Shown in pieces: positions 55,152 to 64,000 of a stretch of DNA of 64,000 bases. A program made the position numbers and the translations under genes. Within the stretch, counting starts at the first letter, position 1. Each line of letters starts with the position of its first letter. The notes below the pieces were generated by a model. The model saw only the letters and a list, made by a program, of their open reading frames with translations, was not told where the DNA came from and made no database searches. The DNA is from Candidatus Tokpelaia sp. (GTDB taxonomy: Bacteria; Pseudomonadota; Alphaproteobacteria; Rhizobiales; Rhizobiaceae), in assembly GCF_008636115.1 (NCBI RefSeq), contig NZ_QLZD01000023.1, positions 1-64,000 of the forward strand. The letters run 5' to 3'.

Positions 55152-57056
55152 ATGGCCGCTGAAAAGACAAAATATCAGAAAAATGATGAAAGCGGCGCCT
55201 TGAAAACAATCGCCGAATTATGGCCCTATATGTGGCCGGCAGCGCGGCCTGATCTTAAAATGCGGGTGCTGTGGGCGCTGTTTTATCTGGTGCTTTCCAA
55301 AGTCATTTTGATTCTTGTCCCTTATTTTTTCAAATATGCGACAGATTCTTTAACCGAAGGCTGGGCGCCGCCAAATTGGCTGCCTTATGTGCTGGCGGCG
55401 CCGTTATTATTGGTTTTTTGCTATAATGTGGCGCGCATTGCGCAGGCCGGGCTTAACCAGTTGCGCGATGCCTTGTTTGCTTCAGTCGGTCAGTATGCCG
55501 TGCGCAAACTGGCTTATGAAACTTTTGTCCATATGCACCAGTTATCGCTGCGCTTTCATCTGGAAAAGCGCACCGGCGGCCTGTCGCGCATTATTGAGCG
55601 CGGCACCAAGGGGATAGAAGCGATTGTCCGCTTTACTATTTTAAACAGTATCCCGACAGTGCTGGAATGTGCGATGACGGCTTTTGTCGTCTGGTATTCT
55701 TACGGCTGGCTGTATTTCTTTATTGTCGTGGCGACTGTCGGCTCTTATGTCTGGTTTACCATTATTGCCAGTAATTGGCGCATCAATATTCGCCGCGCCA
55801 TGAATGCTGCCGATAATGAGGCCAATAGCCGCGCCGTAGATTCTCTGCTGAATTTTGAGACGGTCAAATATTTCGGCAATGAAGAGCTGGAGGCGCACCG
55901 CTTCGATAAATCCATGGCGCAATATGAGACTGCGGCCACCAAAACCTGGGTATCTCTCGGCTGGCTTAATTTCGGTCAGGCCGTTATTTTCGGCCTTGGC
56001 ATGCTGATTTTAATGCTGATTTCTGCCTGGCAGGTATTGCATGGGCGGCAAACCCTGGGCGATTTTGTCTTTATCAATGCTTTGCTTATCCAGCTTTCTT
56101 TCCCGCTCAATTTTATCGGCTCTATTTATCGTGATGTGCGCCAAGGGCTGACCGATATTGAGCAAATGTTCAATCTGTTAAATGTGCCGGAAGAAATTGC
56201 CGATAAAAGAGGAGCAAAAGCGTTGGATCTGACGGCGGAGGCAGCCTCTATCCGCTTTGATAATGTTGTTTTCGGCTATGATGCGGATCGCACAATTTTA
56301 AAGGGTATTTCCTTTGAAGTGCCGAGCGGTAAGACCGTGGCTATTGTCGGCCCTTCCGGCGCGGGGAAATCAACTATATCGCGACTATTATTCCGCTTTT
56401 ATGATGTGCAGGCCGGCCAGGTGCTGGTGGGGGGGGAAGATGTGCGCAATGTAACGCAAACAAGCCTGCGCCGGGCTATTGGCATGGTGCCGCAGGATAC
56501 AGTGCTGTTTAATGATACAATCGGCTATAATATTCGTTATGGCCGCAGCAAAGCCAGTGATGAAGATGTGCAAAAAGCTGCCCGGCTGGCGCAGATTGAT
56601 AAATTTATCAACAGCCTGCCGCAGGCTTATGAAACTCAGGTGGGCGAGCGCGGGCTTAAACTTTCCGGCGGGGAGAAGCAGCGCGTGGCTATTGCCCGCA
56701 CTTTGCTCAAAGCACCGCCTTTGCTGATACTTGATGAAGCAACCTCGGCGCTGGATACGGCGACCGAGCAGGAAATCCAGCATGCTTTGGATACAGTCAG
56801 CCGCGGCCGCACAACTCTGGTGATTGCTCATCGGCTTTCCACCATTATTCAGGCTGATGAAATTCTGGTATTAAAAGGCGGCCGTTTTGTCGAGCGCGGC
56901 ACCCATAGGACATTATTGGCCAAAAAAGGGCTCTATGCTTCTATGTGGCAGCGGCAGCTGGAAGCAACGGCTTTGGGTGAAAAATTGCGCCTGATACGGC
57001 GTGAGGATAAAGCCGGTTTTTTGGACAAGCGCGATAATGAGCCGGAAACAGCTTAA
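55152..57056 (+). CDS. Atm1-type ABC exporter (half-transporter)
   Basis: A 634-residue inner-membrane ABC transporter with permease and ATPase in one chain. Six membrane helices lie in about 45-330; NSRAVDSLLNFETVKYFGNE is the signature of the Atm1/ABCB7 group, whose members export glutathione-linked sulfur or metal complexes and help with iron-sulfur or heavy-metal homeostasis. The ATPase has Walker A GPSGAGKST (about 400), LSGGEKQR (about 503), Walker B LLILDEATSALD (about 527) and the H-loop IAHRLST (about 559). GGAAAGCAGTC precedes the ATG. It heads a row with psd and pssA, an order common in Hyphomicrobiales. Confidence 0.93.
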   Translation: MAAEKTKYQKNDESGALKTIAELWPYMWPAARPDLKMRVLWALFYLVLSKVILILVPYFFKYATDSLTEGWAPPNWLPYVLAAPLLLVFCYNVARIAQAGLNQLRDALFASVGQYAVRKLAYETFVHMHQLSLRFHLEKRTGGLSRIIERGTKGIEAIVRFTILNSIPTVLECAMTAFVVWYSYGWLYFFIVVATVGSYVWFTIIASNWRINIRRAMNAADNEANSRAVDSLLNFETVKYFGNEELEAHRFDKSMAQYETAATKTWVSLGWLNFGQAVIFGLGMLILMLISAWQVLHGRQTLGDFVFINALLIQLSFPLNFIGSIYRDVRQGLTDIEQMFNLLNVPEEIADKRGAKALDLTAEAASIRFDNVVFGYDADRTILKGISFEVPSGKTVAIVGPSGAGKSTISRLLFRFYDVQAGQVLVGGEDVRNVTQTSLRRAIGMVPQDTVLFNDTIGYNIRYGRSKASDEDVQKAARLAQIDKFINSLPQAYETQVGERGLKLSGGEKQRVAIARTLLKAPPLLILDEATSALDTATEQEIQHALDTVSRGRTTLVIAHRLSTIIQADEILVLKGGRFVERGTHRTLLAKKGLYASMWQRQLEATALGEKLRLIRREDKAGFLDKRDNEPETA

Positions 57057-57278
57057 AGCCCCTGTGCCGCTATTTGCCGGAAAATTGGAGAAAACTCTGC
57101 TTGCTTCGCCGCTGCGATACTATATAAAGCGAAAAGCATCATGGGGAAAGCCGGGAAATAACAGGATTCAGGGGCAGTTTGGCTTGCTGCCTGATATGGC
57201 CTGACGGCCGGCATAAAACCGGCCGGGCCGGCAGTTTGGCGTCCGGCCGGTTAAGGGGCGTAGTTCACGGGATTTTTT

Positions 57279-58115
57279 ATGAATATTTTGCATTCTGCCC
57301 GCATAATGCTTACGCCGATACATAAAGAGGGTTACCCCTTTATCGCCCTGTTTTTTATTATTGCCGTGGTGCTGGGTTTTCTCTGGCTGCCTTTATTTTG
57401 GGCCGGGCTGGGCTTAACTCTGTGGTGTGCTTATTTCTTCCGCGATCCGCAGCGGGTGGTGCCGCTGGCGGCTAATCTTGTTCTTAGCCCGGCAGACGGC
57501 AAGGTTTCCTTTGCCGGAGTGGTTATGCCGCCGGAAAAGCTGGGCCTGCCTCAGCGGCAAATGTTCCGTATTTCTATTTTTATGGACATATTTTCCTGCC
57601 ATGTGAATCGCGCTCCGGTCAGCGGTATTATCAAAGTGATAGATTATCATGAGGGGCATTTTTTTAATGCTATGCTGGATAAAGCCGGTGAGTCTAATGA
57701 GGCCAACGGCCTGTTGCTGCAAACAGCCTATGGTGAGGTGGGCGTGGTGCAAATTGCCGGGCTGGTTGCCCGCCGCATTGTCTGCTGGGTAAAAAAGGGG
57801 GAGGAGCTGGCGGCCGGCCGGCGTTTCGGCCTTATTCGCTTCGGCTCGCGGCTTGATGTTTATCTGCCGCTACAGACAGAAATCTGCATAAGCGTGGGGC
57901 AGAAAATGGTGGCGGGAGAGACTGTGCTGGCGCGTTTTGCCGCTGTCGATAATGGCAAGGAGAATATCGCCGATAAGGCTGAGCCTGATGGCGCCGGGGA
58001 TAGTGCCGGTAGGCGCGGCAATAGCGACAGCATGAGCACTGCTGTTCACCCGCCTGCTGTGCCTGATGAGGAAGAGGGCGACAAGCCGGATTTTTTGCAT
58101 TTTCGTTTAGATTAG
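57279..58115 (+). CDS. psd: Phosphatidylserine decarboxylase with C-terminal extension
   Basis: A 278-residue membrane-associated enzyme that converts phosphatidylserine to phosphatidylethanolamine. Two hydrophobic segments near the N-terminus (about 22-52) anchor it; VLSPADGKVSF and the FSCHVNRAPVSG patch follow. The pyruvoyl-forming self-cleavage site lies at FGSRLDVYLP (about 190-199; cleavage between glycine and serine). The form is the short alphaproteobacterial type, usually about 230 residues, but here a hydrophilic tail of about 45 residues (ENIADKAEPDGAGDSAGRRG...) is added. The pssA gene follows nine bases later, so the enzyme pair is co-expressed. Confidence 0.94.
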   Translation: MNILHSARIMLTPIHKEGYPFIALFFIIAVVLGFLWLPLFWAGLGLTLWCAYFFRDPQRVVPLAANLVLSPADGKVSFAGVVMPPEKLGLPQRQMFRISIFMDIFSCHVNRAPVSGIIKVIDYHEGHFFNAMLDKAGESNEANGLLLQTAYGEVGVVQIAGLVARRIVCWVKKGEELAAGRRFGLIRFGSRLDVYLPLQTEICISVGQKMVAGETVLARFAAVDNGKENIADKAEPDGAGDSAGRRGNSDSMSTAVHPPAVPDEEEGDKPDFLHFRLD

Positions 58116-58124
58116 GTCAGGCCA

Positions 58125-58994
58125 ATGAAACCATCGCTTCCTTTTCCGCCTTTTGACGGTGACAAAAAAGCCGGGAGGCTCCGCCGCTTTGATGCGGATA
58201 ATGTTTTTGCTCAAACCGGGCAAGAGGGGGAAGCGCAGGAAAAGCAGCGCAAATTTATTTCGTTTCGTTTTTTGCTGCCAAATATTATTACGGTTGTGGC
58301 AATTATTTCCGGCCTTTCCGGCGTGCGCATGGCGATAGAAAACCGCTTTGAGCCGGCCGTTATCTGCCTGTTGCTGGCGGCTTTTCTCGATGGGATAGAC
58401 GGCCGCATTGCCCGCGCTATTCGCGGCACTTCACGTTTTGGCGAACAGTTGGATTCGCTGGCTGATGCCATTAATTTTGGCGCTGTGCCGGCTTTGGTGG
58501 TTTATATTTATATATTAGATGCTATGGGGCGGTTTGGCTGGCTGGCGGCGCTGATTTACAGCACCGCCTGCTGTTTGCGGCTGGCGCGGTTTAATGTGAT
58601 GATTGACAATAGCAATTCTACGCCCAAATGGCAGCAGAATTATTTTGTCGGCCTGCCTTCCCCCGCCGGGGGGTGCCTGTTGCTTTTGCCGGTTTGTCTG
58701 GGCTTTTTGGGCATGCCGCAGACAAATGCCGCTGCCCTGTTTTTCTGCTTTTATACGATTTTTCTGGCTTTATTGATGGTATGCAACCTGCCTGTGTGGA
58801 ACGGCAAGGCTATTCGCGGCGGTTTGCGGCGCGATATTGTTATACCGGCGCTGTTTTTTGTGGTGATTTATCTTATTTTGCTGGTCAGCTATATGTGGGA
58901 AACACTGGCCGTTACCTGTTTTATCTATCTCGCCTTTTTGCCGCTCAGCGCCTATAGCTATTATCGCCTCAGTAAAAAACAGGCGGGCAGGTGA
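58125..58994 (+). CDS. pssA: CDP-diacylglycerol-serine O-phosphatidyltransferase
   Basis: A 289-residue inner-membrane enzyme that makes phosphatidylserine from CDP-diacylglycerol and serine, the substrate for Psd. The CDP-alcohol phosphotransferase motif is complete: DGRIARAIRG then GEQLDSLAD (about residues 91-113, three aspartates plus the last in the second DxxxD). About eight hydrophobic segments follow to the end. A charged N-terminal region of about 45 residues precedes the first helix. It starts nine bases after psd. Together they supply phosphatidylethanolamine. Confidence 0.94.
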   Translation: MKPSLPFPPFDGDKKAGRLRRFDADNVFAQTGQEGEAQEKQRKFISFRFLLPNIITVVAIISGLSGVRMAIENRFEPAVICLLLAAFLDGIDGRIARAIRGTSRFGEQLDSLADAINFGAVPALVVYIYILDAMGRFGWLAALIYSTACCLRLARFNVMIDNSNSTPKWQQNYFVGLPSPAGGCLLLLPVCLGFLGMPQTNAAALFFCFYTIFLALLMVCNLPVWNGKAIRGGLRRDIVIPALFFVVIYLILLVSYMWETLAVTCFIYLAFLPLSAYSYYRLSKKQAGR

Positions 58995-59033
58995 AATATT
59001 GGCAGCCTGGATTTTGTGGCTGGAGGAGGGGTT

Positions 59034-59975
59034 ATGTCGTCTGGCCGGTTTTACCGGCAATGGCTGATTGCCGGAATTTCCCTTGTCTTTTGCAGCAATA
59101 TGGCCAATAGTGCAATAGCAGCAAATGAGGCGATAAAGCCGGCGGCTTTTGTAAATGGAGCGCCACAGGCTAGCTGGCTTGCCGCCATTGCCGGGTCGGA
59201 AGAAAAGTTTTTGCAGGCGCGCATCGGCATTGCCGTTCTTGATAAAGCCGGCGGTATTATAGCAGCCTGGCGCGCTTATGAGCATTTTCCTCTGAACAGC
59301 ACTTATAAACCGCTTCTCTGTGCGGCCTTGTTGCATAAGGTTGATAAGGGTGCCTTGGATTTGAGCGATAAAGTGCGGTTTGATAAAAGCCGGCTGGTCA
59401 GTTATTCCCCCGTTACACAAAATTTTATTACCCCCGCGGCCATGGATTGGCGGCAATTATGCCGCGCCGCGGTGGAGTTTAGCGATAATACTGCCGCTAA
59501 TCTGATTTTAGCTGCTTTGGGAGGGCCGGGGGAGTTTAACAGATTTTTGCGCAATATGGGCGATAATATCACGCAACTTGATCATTTTGAGCCGGATTTG
59601 AATCACATCAAGCCGGGTGACAAGCGTGACAGCACAATGCCTGTGGCGATAGGCCGGACATTGCAGCAACTGGTGTTTGGCGATATTTTGCAGCCGCAAT
59701 CGCGCCGGCAATTAACGCAATGGCTGTTAAATGATAAAGTGGCCGACGAGTTGTTACGCTCCGTTTTGCCGCCGCAGTGGAAAATTGCCGATAAAACAGG
59801 GGCAGGCGATTATGGTTCGCGCTCTATTATCAGCATTATCTGGCCGCAAAAGAGAGAGCCGCTGCTTATTGCCATTTATATTACCGCAACAAAGGCAAGT
59901 ATAGCACAAACTAATGCCGCTATTGCCCGCATAGGCAAAAAAATATTCACTATTCTTGCGCAGGAGCATGAATAA
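59034..59975 (+). CDS. Class A beta-lactamase
   Basis: A 313-residue serine beta-lactamase. A signal peptide covers about residues 1-29 (SAIA|AN), then STYK (89-92) with the acylating serine 89 and lysine 92, SDN (150-152), the omega-loop glutamate 186 in HFEPDLN, and KTG (254-256) are all in place and in family order. The gene therefore looks functional and should hydrolyse penicillins, perhaps cephalosporins; the spectrum cannot be read from sequence. The ATG at 59034 follows GGAGGAGGGG by three bases, preferable to the GTG at 59016. It lies after pssA with no visible ampR-type regulator or mobile element, so it seems resident. Confidence 0.92.
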   Translation: MSSGRFYRQWLIAGISLVFCSNMANSAIAANEAIKPAAFVNGAPQASWLAAIAGSEEKFLQARIGIAVLDKAGGIIAAWRAYEHFPLNSTYKPLLCAALLHKVDKGALDLSDKVRFDKSRLVSYSPVTQNFITPAAMDWRQLCRAAVEFSDNTAANLILAALGGPGEFNRFLRNMGDNITQLDHFEPDLNHIKPGDKRDSTMPVAIGRTLQQLVFGDILQPQSRRQLTQWLLNDKVADELLRSVLPPQWKIADKTGAGDYGSRSIISIIWPQKREPLLIAIYITATKASIAQTNAAIARIGKKIFTILAQEHE

Positions 59976-60247
59976 AAGCTTTAATTCTGAGAGCCGGGGC
60001 AGTGCGGCGCGCGGCAGCTTTCATCACGCATAATAATATAGAAATTCTATAATTATTCTGTTGCTCTGTGGCGCCATCTTCGCCGGCAGAAGGGAGATAA
60101 AACCAGTAATTGCCAGGATAAGAGCAGGCTGCTTGCCCCTGTTTGATCATTGATGCAGCCGAAAGTCATTGAGCTGGAAAAGCGAAAGGACTTACCGTGT
60201 TAAGCCTGAAATAGTGCTGCCGCTTCTTTTCAATTTTGCTCTTCAGC

Positions 60248-60811
60248 CTATTCTACCGGCGTTGCTTCATTATCATTGCCGCTTGCCGCACCGCTGGCGG
60301 CAGGGGCGGTTTTTTCGTCAATTTTATCAATCAGGCTTTTCGGCACGGCGCGCCAGATCGCGCTGCCAATATTATCCAGCAGCGGCTTGCTTTTCGCCTG
60401 CGCCAGCCAGGCCGGCTGTTCATCAGGCTTGATAAGCCCGTTCAGAAACAGAATGGCAATGGCCAAAATCACCAGGCCGCGGACAATGCCGAAAACAAAA
60501 CCCAAAGTGCGATCCAGCGCGCCAATGCGACTGTCGATAACTATATCGGCAAATTTCATGGAAATAATGGAAAGAATAATCAAAGCAACCAGAAATAATA
60601 CAATAATAGTAACACCAAGGGCAATTTTGGGGTTATGAATATAATTAGCGGTGAAGCCGAGCGCCGGCTTATAGGCCAGATAAGCGAATAAAGCCGCCAA
60701 AGCCCAGGAAACCAGCGATAATAATTCACGCGACAGGCCGCGCACCATCGCCAGGACGGCGGAAAGAAAAATAACGAGAATAACAATTCCGTCTAACGCT
60801 GTGACCGGCAT
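60248..60811 (-). CDS. cvpA: CvpA family membrane protein
   Basis: A 187-residue inner-membrane protein of the CvpA (colicin V production) family. Four hydrophobic helices occur (about 9-30, 32-50, 64-86, 100-122), with DGIVILVIFLSAVLAMVRGL at the start and the conserved GALDRTLGFVFGIVRGL segment. CvpA is linked to envelope integrity in other bacteria; mechanism unknown. The C-terminal tail is alanine-rich. It follows radA on the same strand, as in related genera, where purF usually comes next; here purF is not within the window's downstream side, where pssA and bla lie on the other strand. Confidence 0.93.
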   Translation of the reverse strand: MPVTALDGIVILVIFLSAVLAMVRGLSRELLSLVSWALAALFAYLAYKPALGFTANYIHNPKIALGVTIIVLFLVALIILSIISMKFADIVIDSRIGALDRTLGFVFGIVRGLVILAIAILFLNGLIKPDEQPAWLAQAKSKPLLDNIGSAIWRAVPKSLIDKIDEKTAPAASGAASGNDNEATPVE

Positions 60812-61073
60812 AATCTATCTCTATCCCTCAAACGAGCCTCAGGTGCCGGGCCTAACCTCCCCACCGGGGCTTTTGCGCTCCCCCACTCGCAGCCGCTTTA
60901 CCTTATCTGCCACAATAGCTGTTTCCGCTAGCGCAAGGCAATATTTTTTTGCCCTGGCTTTAACAGCTTTCACTGTTTTAAGCGACTATAGGGCGCAAAC
61001 AATATTATCCGGCCCTTAAACCTGTTTTTCTTTACGCGGTGATTTTACCCGGCAATAAGAGCGCGGGCAGTGT

Positions 61074-62489
61074 TTATTTTTGCCGGTTTTTCTGTTGCGC
61101 GGCTTGCGCGGCAATTTGTGCTACTAATTGCGGCAGCGATTCTATTTTATCCAGCCGCAAGGCGGCATTGGCTTTTTCACCCTCTCCCGTGCTTTTGCGG
61201 TTGAGAGAGGCCGGCAGCACGGCCTGTTTGAAACCCAGTTTCTCGGCTTCTTTCAGCCTTTGCCCGGCGTGGCTGACCGGGCGCAAACTGCCGGAAAGGC
61301 TCACTTCGCCAAAATAAACGCAATCAGCCGGCAGGCTCACCCCGGCCAGCGAGGAGGTCAGCGCCGCGGCCACGGCTAAATCGGCCGCCGGTTCGCTAAT
61401 GCGATAGCCGCCGGCAATATTGAGATAAATATCATAATTGCCAAAACGCAGGCCGCAATGCGCCTCAAGCACGGCAATAATCATCGCCAGCCGGCTATTA
61501 TCCCAGCCAATAACGGCGCGGCGCGGCGTGCCGAGCGAAGTTTGCGCTACCAAGGCCTGAATTTCCACCAGCAGCGGCCGCGTGCCTTCCATGCCGGCAA
61601 AAACCGCCGCACCGGGAGCGTGCTGACTGCGCTCACCCAAAAACAGTTCAGACGGGTTGGCTACCTGCCGCAAGCCACTATCCGACATTTCAAAGACGCC
61701 GATTTCATCGGTCGCACCAAAGCGGTTTTTTACCGTGCGCAAAATACGATAATGGTGGCCGCCTTCCCCTTCAAAATAGAGCACGGCATCAACCATATGC
61801 TCAACCACGCGCGGCCCGGCTACCTGGCCGTCTTTGGTCACATGGCCGACCAAAACCACCGCCGCGCCGCTTTGCTTGGCAAAGCGAATCATCGCCTGAG
61901 CTGAGAGCCGCACCTGGCTCACCGTGCCGGGGGCAGAATCGGCAGTGTCCGACCATAAAGTCTGCACGGAATCGATAATCACCAAATCAGGGCTTTTTTC
62001 CTGTTTGAGGGTGGCGAGAATATTTTCTACATTCGTCTCTGCCGCCAGTTTGACGCCGCTTTGCTCAAGTTTCAGACGCCGCGCCCGCAGGCGTATTTGC
62101 GCCACCGCCTCTTCGCCTGAAACATAAAGGACATTATGGCCTTTATCGGCCAGCGCCGCCGCCGCTTGCGTGAGCAGGGTGGATTTGCCAATGCCGGGAT
62201 CGCCGCCCACCAGCAGCGCTGAGCCGCGGACAAAACCGCCGCCGGTCACCCTGTCCAGCTCGGCAATGCCGGAAATGATCCGCGGCACTTCTTCCGTTTC
62301 ACCGGCAAGGCGGGAGAGCGCCACCGGCCGGCCGCTTTTGCCCGGCATGGCCGGCGCGGCACCAATACCGGCGGAAATGCTTTCTTCCGCCAGCGTATTC
62401 CAGCCGCCGCATGTGTCACAGCGCCCCTGCCAACGCGGATACACCGCCCCGCAATTTTGACAAATAAACTGGATTTTAGCTTTGGCCAT
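61074..62489 (-). CDS. radA: DNA repair protein RadA
   Basis: A 471-residue RecA-like helicase that helps branch migration during recombination. Zinc finger CQNCGAVYPRWQGRCDTCG (10-28), Walker A GGDPGIGKST, the RadA signature KNRFGATDEIGVFEM, and the C-terminal Lon-like domain with GGYRISEPAADLAVAAAL are all present. Length is standard. ATG at 62489. In Hyphomicrobiales it lies with dnaB and cvpA; here a DUF4062 gene is inserted between radA and dnaB, only 21 bases from the radA start, so they may be co-transcribed. Confidence 0.96.
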   Translation of the reverse strand: MAKAKIQFICQNCGAVYPRWQGRCDTCGGWNTLAEESISAGIGAAPAMPGKSGRPVALSRLAGETEEVPRIISGIAELDRVTGGGFVRGSALLVGGDPGIGKSTLLTQAAAALADKGHNVLYVSGEEAVAQIRLRARRLKLEQSGVKLAAETNVENILATLKQEKSPDLVIIDSVQTLWSDTADSAPGTVSQVRLSAQAMIRFAKQSGAAVVLVGHVTKDGQVAGPRVVEHMVDAVLYFEGEGGHHYRILRTVKNRFGATDEIGVFEMSDSGLRQVANPSELFLGERSQHAPGAAVFAGMEGTRPLLVEIQALVAQTSLGTPRRAVIGWDNSRLAMIIAVLEAHCGLRFGNYDIYLNIAGGYRISEPAADLAVAAALTSSLAGVSLPADCVYFGEVSLSGSLRPVSHAGQRLKEAEKLGFKQAVLPASLNRKSTGEGEKANAALRLDKIESLPQLVAQIAAQAAQQKNRQK

Positions 62490-62510
62490 AAATTAAGGTG
62501 CTTTGTGATA

Positions 62511-63500
62511 TTAACCGCTAACGGCTGAGTCTGATTCAGTTTTTGCTTTACGAGCGAGGTAGTCGTCATCGGAAATTTTTTCACCTTGCTCAGTAAGCTT
62601 CCAAATCCCATCTTGACAAGAAATTAAATCCGAGTGTCTAAATTTCCTACGGATATGTTCAAGCTGGCCATCATCAATTTTGCATTTAAACTCAGCGGCG
62701 AAAAGTTCGGGCATTATGAGACATCTATTCAAGACGGCTTTTACATAATCATCTGTCCTTTCCTTTTTAAAGGGGAATCTTGCTATAGTCAGGAATAAGT
62801 GCCGCCATGTTATAATTATAGGCGGTTTTATATTTCGCGTATTCTCGGCAAGAAATTCAGGCGGGATAGGGTCATCTAAGCCAGAAATAGAGGATTTATT
62901 TTTCCCTAATTTAGCTTTCAGTTTTTCGTTTTCAGCTTTCGGGGAATCGCGTTCCTTCAGCAAGGCATTTTGCTCGGCAGTCAGTTCCGCGCTTGCCACG
63001 GTATCGCCGCGCACCCAGCCAATAGCGGGTTGTATGCCTATAGCCTGAGCAATACTGGCCACAACAAGAGCGGGAAGATTTTTATGCTCGTTCCAGCGCT
63101 CGACAAGATAGGAATTTTCTACCTTTTGGCGGAAGTCTGCCAGCTTTTCAAGCATTTCAGGGTCGCTATCCGTATGCTTATTGGGCAAATCTTCAGGCGC
63201 ATCATGCACAAAAGCCAGAATAGGCAGACCTTTTTCAAGTGCGTAATTATATTCTGCTTCTGTGTAGCTGATACCTTCCTTAGTGAGGGAACCATATCTA
63301 CCGCCAATGATAAGGACATAATAATCGCATTTATCAATAGTGCGCCGAATATAATCCATCTGTTTTTCACCACTGGCAGGGAAGCCTTCCATACCCATAG
63401 GCGCATGGCCCATTTTGCGGATAGCATGAGCTATGGCATTTCGCTCCTGTTCCAAATCGGTAAAAGTTGAACTGAGAAAAATAAGATAAAGCGTTTCCAT
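62511..63500 (-). CDS. DUF4062 domain protein
   Basis: A 329-residue protein. Residues 1-105 are a DUF4062 domain: YLIFLSSTFTDLEQERNAI, CDYYVLIIGGRYGS, ISYTEAEYNYALEKGLPIL. This domain has a TIR-like Rossmann fold and is found at the N-terminus of NTPase and effector proteins in defence-type genes. The rest (about 106-329) has a coiled-coil-like charged stretch (ERDSPKAENEKLKAKLGKN) and a C-terminal winged-helix-like segment (HIRRKFRHSDLISC...WKLTEQGEKI). Cytoplasmic. It sits between dnaB and radA, where other Hyphomicrobiales usually have alr. Function not established. Confidence 0.8.
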   Translation of the reverse strand: METLYLIFLSSTFTDLEQERNAIAHAIRKMGHAPMGMEGFPASGEKQMDYIRRTIDKCDYYVLIIGGRYGSLTKEGISYTEAEYNYALEKGLPILAFVHDAPEDLPNKHTDSDPEMLEKLADFRQKVENSYLVERWNEHKNLPALVVASIAQAIGIQPAIGWVRGDTVASAELTAEQNALLKERDSPKAENEKLKAKLGKNKSSISGLDDPIPPEFLAENTRNIKPPIIITWRHLFLTIARFPFKKERTDDYVKAVLNRCLIMPELFAAEFKCKIDDGQLEHIRRKFRHSDLISCQDGIWKLTEQGEKISDDDYLARKAKTESDSAVSG

Positions 63501-63683
63501 AGACGGAATCCTTTAAAACCACACCGCGCTGCTGTCTGTTTGTAAGCTGAGGCAGCGGCTAAGGCAAGGCGCTATCGGTTCACGCGCCAACTCTTTTCGC
63601 CGCGGGTTTTGCGCTTTTCGGATTCTGTTTTGAGAGCCGCTAAATTTATGCACCAGCCCCTTTACCGCAGAGCTTTGCCGCGC

Positions 63684-64000
63684 TCAGCCATAGCGTTCGG
63701 GCAGGCGACTTTCATCAGCCAGGTCGCTAAAGCGGGTATAATCAGCCTGGAAGGCGAGGCGCACAGTGCCGGTTGGCCCGTGGCGCTGCTTGGCGATAAT
63801 CACTTCCGCCTTGCCAAAACTGTTTTCCATATCTGTCTGCCATTTAGAATAGTCTTCTGTCCCCGGTTTCGGTTCACGATTTTTAATGTAATATTCCTCA
63901 CGAAAGACAAACAAAACCACATCGGCATCTTGCTCGATAGAGCCGGATTCACGCAAATCTGAGAGCTGCGGCTTTTTATCCTCGCGCGATTCTACCTGAC
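63684..64000 (-). CDS. dnaB: Replicative DNA helicase DnaB, C-terminal part
   Basis: The frame stays open to the window edge, so only the last 105 residues are seen and the N-terminus lies beyond base 64000. The sequence [20 protein letters not shown] followed by [16 protein letters not shown] is the end of the RecA-like motor domain of DnaB, the hexameric helicase that unwinds DNA at forks. [15 protein letters not shown] is the last conserved block. The stop is TGA at 63684. Followed on the same strand by the DUF4062 gene after 183 bases. Confidence 0.95.
   Translation of the reverse strand, partial: QVESREDKKPQLSDLRESGSIEQDADVVLFVFREEYYIKNREPKPGTEDYSKWQTDMENSFGKAEVIIAKQRHGPTGTVRLAFQADYTRFSDLADESRLPERYG

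Overview
The window reads as a chromosomal segment of an alphaproteobacterium of the order Hyphomicrobiales (Rhizobiales), probably host-associated and near the Bartonella/Brucella branch. The evidence is three Omp2-type porins (ACDAFG...GYFYIPGT start, C-terminal RSF), a single bifunctional Rel/SpoT, UdgB-type uracil-DNA glycosylase, a TIGR02301 protein, and the blocks rpoZ-rsh-pyrE, acpS-lepB-rnc-era-recO, atm1-psd-pssA and dnaB-radA-cvpA. I cannot name the species.

Layout. 1-5.7 kb: the 3' end of a nucleotidyltransferase-HEPN gene, then three tandem porin genes on the minus strand. 6.05 kb: tRNA-Ser(GCT). 6.4-16.3 kb, mostly minus strand: a VOC protein, rpmF, mtgA, hemN, pyrE, a full-length relative of the first gene, rsh, a translationally coupled retropepsin-like pair, rpoZ, then a NYN-domain gene on plus. 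16.8-24.7 kb: udg, a DUF4145 protein, a 265-bp tandem duplication, smpB, dapA, a Slt-type transglycosylase and fsr. 25-30.9 kb, plus strand: DUF2062-acpS-lepB-rnc-era-recO, then an ImmA/IrrE metallopeptidase overlapping a small membrane protein. 31-36.6 kb: ygfZ, a dihydroorotase-like gene, two secreted proteins of unknown function, cysS.

37-53.8 kb is the outstanding part: a two-gene minus-strand operon whose first gene encodes a 4251-residue secreted protein with about 23 DUF11-like repeats, each ending in a CxxC motif, followed (4-bp overlap) by a 1333-residue outer-membrane beta-barrel protein. I infer a giant surface fibre and its dedicated outer-membrane partner. 54.1-64 kb: an SDR oxidoreductase, atm1, psd, pssA, a class A beta-lactamase with all catalytic motifs, then minus-strand cvpA, radA, a DUF4062 gene and the 3' part of dnaB.

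Two themes recur. Several housekeeping proteins (UDG, RecO, Era, Psd, the SDR) carry low-complexity insertions or tails unusual for their families. Small possible defence or stress modules (MNT-HEPN, ImmA/IrrE with a membrane protein, DUF4062, DUF4145, retropepsin pair) sit between conserved genes.
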